Shown here piece by piece: positions 61,993-64,000 of a stretch of DNA of 64,000 nucleotides. How positions within the stretch are numbered: position 1 is the first letter of the stretch; every line of letters begins with the position of its first letter. The position numbers and the translations under genes were made by a program. Source of the stretch: Spirochaetia bacterium 38H-sp (GTDB lineage: Bacteria; Spirochaetota; Spirochaetia; Winmispirales; Winmispiraceae); the NCBI GenBank assembly GCA_039023545.1, contig JBCHKQ010000003.1, positions 62,001 to 126,000 on the forward strand, given 5' to 3'. A model generated the notes under the pieces. The model searched no databases and was not told the DNA's origin. It was given only the letters and a program-made list of their open reading frames with translations.

Positions 61993-62232
61993 ATGCCAAC
62001 ATACGAGTATCAGTGTACTAATTGCGGTCATATTTTCGAAGCTTTTCAGGCTATTTCGGAAGAGCCTATAAGGGAATGCCCTGAGTGTAGTAAGCCTGTA
62101 AAACGGCTTATAAGCGGCGGGACTGGTATTATATTTAAAGGCAGTGGCTTTTATGTGAATGATTCTAAGAAGTCCTCCACTAGTGCTAAGTCCACAAGCA
62201 ATGAGAAATCCAAGAAGGATTCTGCAGCGTAG
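61993..62232 (+). CDS. FmdB-family zinc ribbon protein
   Basis: A 79-residue protein with the FmdB/CxxC_CxxC_SSSS zinc ribbon: PTYEYQCTNCGHIFE and ECPECSKPVKRLISGG. A Ser/Lys-rich low-complexity tail follows, as in many members. It was named after a formamidase-linked putative regulator; the real function is unknown. AGGAGG precedes the ATG. It is monocistronic with its own terminator. Confidence 0.85.
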   Translation: MPTYEYQCTNCGHIFEAFQAISEEPIRECPECSKPVKRLISGGTGIIFKGSGFYVNDSKKSSTSAKSTSNEKSKKDSAA

Positions 62233-62253
62233 TTTTATCCTTTGATGTATGAT

Positions 62254-62279
62254 GCTGCCTCCTGAGGGCAGCTTTTTTT
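62254..62279 (+). terminator. Terminator of the FmdB-like gene
   Basis: GCTGCC / GGCAGC stem with a 7-nt loop, followed by TTTTTTT. Confidence 0.85.
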
Positions 62280-62290
62280 GCTTCTATAAA

Positions 62291-62323
62291 AGCAGATGGC
62301 GTTTAGCCATCTGCGTTCGGTTT
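62291..62323 (+). repeat. Partial palindromic element
   Basis: The inner stem GCAGATGGC/GCCATCTGC with a 5-nt loop, then GTTCGGTTT. The left arm is missing or merged with the preceding terminator. Confidence 0.7.
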
Positions 62324-62331
62324 GTTGTATT

Positions 62332-63510
62332 TTATATCCTTTCCCCTAGGCGGTATGTGTCTTTTTCTGATTTTTCCGCTGCTTCTTGTATGAGTTCTTT
62401 TAGTTCCAGATTTTTGTATGCATGACAGGTTTTCTCATAATTCGGTCTTATCATTGGTCTTTTGGGTGCAAATAGTGTACAGCAATCGTCATAGGGCAGG
62501 GTTGATGTCTCAAATGTCCCGATTTTTCTTGCAATTTTTATGATTTCTTCTTTGTCCATGCCTACAAGGGGGCGGAAAACAGGCAGGTTTGTTGTGTGCT
62601 GGGTAAATCGCATGCTTTCTTGTGTTTGGCTTGCAACTTGTCCCAGGCTTTCTCCTGTTATTAGGCTAAGTGCGCCGTTTCTTTGTGCCAGTATTGTAGC
62701 GGTCTCCACCATGGCTGCTCGCATGTGCAGAGTTATCTCATTGCGTGCAGCATTTTTATTGATCGAAAGTTGTGTTTCTGTAAATGGGACGGTAAATAGT
62801 GTAAGTTTTCCTGTCCAGATGCTCAGAATTCTTGCAAGTTCTTTTACCTTGTTGAGGGCATCGTCGGATGTATAGGGATATGTATGAAAATATGCTGCCA
62901 TTATCTCAAGGCCACGTTTTGCCATGAGATAGCCGGCAACCGGAGAATCTATACCGCCAGAAAGTAGGAGCATCCCCCGTCCTGCTACTCCTACAGGAAG
63001 TCCTCCCATAGCTGGCTCTTCCTGCCAGTAGATATATGTCTGTTCTCTAATTTCTACTCTGATGACCCAATCCGGTTCGGTCATACGTACTGTGAGGTCT
63101 TCTATGTTCTGTGCAATATGGCTTCCCAGCTCACATGCAAGCTCGTAAGAAGTGAGGGGGAATCCTTTGTCCGCTCTTTTTGCCTCTATTTTAAAAGTTC
63201 TACCTTTTGTTTTTTCTATTGCTTCTTTTGCCATCTTTAGTGCATATTGTTTTATCTGTTCCATATCACGCGGGCAGGCAATAGCTCTGCTGTATTTTAC
63301 TATTCCTGCTGTCTTAGACAGTACATCCATTGCCCGTCTTGCTTTCTCATCTGTCTCCACAGGAATATAGAAACGATTATGTCTATAAAGAAGCCTAAAA
63401 TCATTTCCGAGTGCTCTCTCCAAATTGCTTCTCAATGTATTGATAAAAAAATCTCTATTGTTTCCCTTGAGTGTAAGCTCCCCTAGTTTTACAAGCAGCA
63501 CATACTCCAT
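62332..63510 (-). CDS. thiI: tRNA 4-thiouridine synthase ThiI
   Basis: A 392-residue protein. The N-terminal ferredoxin-like plus THUMP domain (about 1-165; LVKLGELTLKGNNRDFF) precedes the PP-loop ATPase with LLLLSGGIDSPVAGYLMAKRG. The sulfur-handling cysteine is near YDDCCTLFAPKRP. The C-terminal rhodanese domain of the E. coli protein is absent, as in many bacteria. It puts sulfur into uridine 8 of tRNA and may serve thiamine thiazole synthesis. GGGGAG precedes the ATG. It lies 10 nt after a cysteine desulfurase gene, its usual sulfur donor. Confidence 0.94.
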   Translation of the reverse strand: MEYVLLVKLGELTLKGNNRDFFINTLRSNLERALGNDFRLLYRHNRFYIPVETDEKARRAMDVLSKTAGIVKYSRAIACPRDMEQIKQYALKMAKEAIEKTKGRTFKIEAKRADKGFPLTSYELACELGSHIAQNIEDLTVRMTEPDWVIRVEIREQTYIYWQEEPAMGGLPVGVAGRGMLLLSGGIDSPVAGYLMAKRGLEIMAAYFHTYPYTSDDALNKVKELARILSIWTGKLTLFTVPFTETQLSINKNAARNEITLHMRAAMVETATILAQRNGALSLITGESLGQVASQTQESMRFTQHTTNLPVFRPLVGMDKEEIIKIARKIGTFETSTLPYDDCCTLFAPKRPMIRPNYEKTCHAYKNLELKELIQEAAEKSEKDTYRLGERI

Positions 63511-63520
63511 ATATTCTCCC

Positions 63521-64000
63521 CTATCTTGCTATTTTCATAAGAAGTGGTATTTCCCTTTTTATGAACCTTAAGAACTCTGTTATATCCGCTTCTGTAGTAA
63601 GGTAGCCAGTGGATATTCTTATGGCAGAAAATGATATTCTGTCTGATATGCCCATCGCATCCATAACCCTGCTATTTCTTCTTGCTCGTGAAGAGCATGC
63701 AGAACCTGTAGATACATAAAATCCCGCATCGCTTAAGACTCGTTGCAGTACCTCTCCTGGAACAGGCGGAAAACTTACGGAGAGAATGTGCGGTATATAT
63801 TGTTTCTCTTTTTTTGTAACTTCGACTGGTAGAAACTCTGCTCCCTTTATATTGCTTATCCCATCTATAAGCTCTTTCTTAAGGCGTATCGCGTGTTCTG
63901 AATTCTTCTCGCGTTCTTTCTCGCTTATCTCAAGAGCTCTGCGCATGGCGGCAACAGCTGCAACATTCTCCGTGCCGGGTCGCATAGCCTGTTCCTGTCC
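63521..64000 (-). CDS. Cysteine desulfurase (NifS/IscS type), 5' part outside window
   Basis: The C-terminal 159 residues of a PLP-dependent cysteine desulfurase; the frame is open to the right edge. Seen: GQEQAMRPGTENVAAVAAM, the persulfide cysteine loop STGSACSSRARRNS, and the end AIRISTGYLTTEADITEFL. It takes sulfur from cysteine and, from its position 10 nt before thiI, most likely hands it to ThiI. The short cysteine loop places it in the group I NifS/IscS class. Confidence 0.9.
   Translation of the reverse strand, partial: GQEQAMRPGTENVAAVAAMRRALEISEKEREKNSEHAIRLKKELIDGISNIKGAEFLPVEVTKKEKQYIPHILSVSFPPVPGEVLQRVLSDAGFYVSTGSACSSRARRNSRVMDAMGISDRISFSAIRISTGYLTTEADITEFLRFIKREIPLLMKIAR

Noticed and set aside
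5384..62323. Integron attC sites (constant ends around variable palindromes)
   Set aside because: The ends read GTTCGGT, not GTTRRRY. Copies do not bracket single promoterless cassettes, orientation is mixed, and there is no integrase in the window.
5384..62323. CRISPR array or simple terminators as explanation of the repeated hairpins
   Set aside because: Copies are kilobases apart with no spacer regularity, several lie between divergent genes where no transcript ends, and most lack a T-run.

Overview
The window looks like part of the chromosome of an anaerobic, fermentative, sugar-using spirochaete (Spirochaetales, Treponema/'Spirochaeta' type). I infer this from the gene set and not from any rRNA. 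It has a class I (archaeal-type) lysyl-tRNA synthetase, a eukaryote/archaeal-type IleRS, type III glutamine synthetase, pyruvate phosphate dikinase, fermentative AdhE, the [FeFe]-hydrogenase maturases HydE/F/G, a CheX-type phosphatase and 7TM-DISM-type membrane sensors. No rRNA, tRNA, CRISPR array, phage or IS transposase was seen. Coding density is high, and most genes sit in short operons with strong AGGAGG-like ribosome binding sites.

Layout. 1-2.4 kb: a Cache/HAMP/PAS/PAS/GGDEF/EAL protein cut by the window edge. 2.5-5.4 kb: thiamine-precursor ABC transporter with an MTH1187-type thiamine-binding protein. 5.6-8.2 kb: alpha/beta hydrolase, then TrpR overlapping TrpB2. 8.3-10.3 kb: 7TM sensor with a degenerate class III cyclase domain. 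10.7-16.8 kb: ppdK, an EndoIII-like glycosylase, lipB, lysS and a small orphan. 17-21.7 kb: adhE and a NERD-helicase. 21.8-28.1 kb: yjbQ, then the hydrogenase-maturation cluster (TM1266-like, hydG, hydE, aspA-like, hydF). 28.3-34.2 kb: membrane spermidine-synthase-like protein, membrane-anchored PCMT, LysM-PKD-C39 protein. 34.2-37.1 kb: receiver, CheX and CheA-like kinase operon. 37.3-41.1 kb: GH130-GT4-GH130 mannoside cluster. 41.2-46.1 kb: glnN, htrA and two hsp20 genes, with two excellent sigma-54 promoters. 46.5-51.3 kb: MazG-like, gamma-carbonic-anhydrase-like, glk, UDPGP-type pyrophosphorylase, hisI, GNAT. 51.4-56.2 kb: mgtE, ndk, argA, ROK repressor. 56.5-64 kb: ileS, lipoprotein, hisH, hisF, fmdB-like, thiI and a cut cysteine desulfurase.

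Two genome-scale signals run through the window. The first is a family of about 21 intergenic imperfect palindromes at 14 loci. Each has conserved arms (GCCGNAGGCAG ... CGTTCGGTAT) around an inner stem that differs from copy to copy but is nearly always self-complementary. Many occur as tail-to-tail pairs about 120-165 bp long with mirror-image CCGAACG/CGTTCGG ends. They resemble REP/BIME or MITE elements, and I do not recognise the family. The second is a set of genes whose predicted sigma-70 -10 box lies only 5-8 nt before the ATG with no Shine-Dalgarno sequence (lysS, NERD-helicase, pcm, speE-like, glk, ndk, ROK, probably the GGDEF gene). This implies leaderless mRNAs in an organism whose operon-internal genes use strong Shine-Dalgarno sites.

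Metabolically the genes fit sugar fermentation (glk, GH130 phosphorylases, ppdK, adhE, hydrogenase maturation) with redox control (a Rex-like site at adhE), nitrogen and stress control by sigma-54, and scavenging of thiamine precursors and tryptophan precursors. All functions are assigned by reading motifs; no database search was run.
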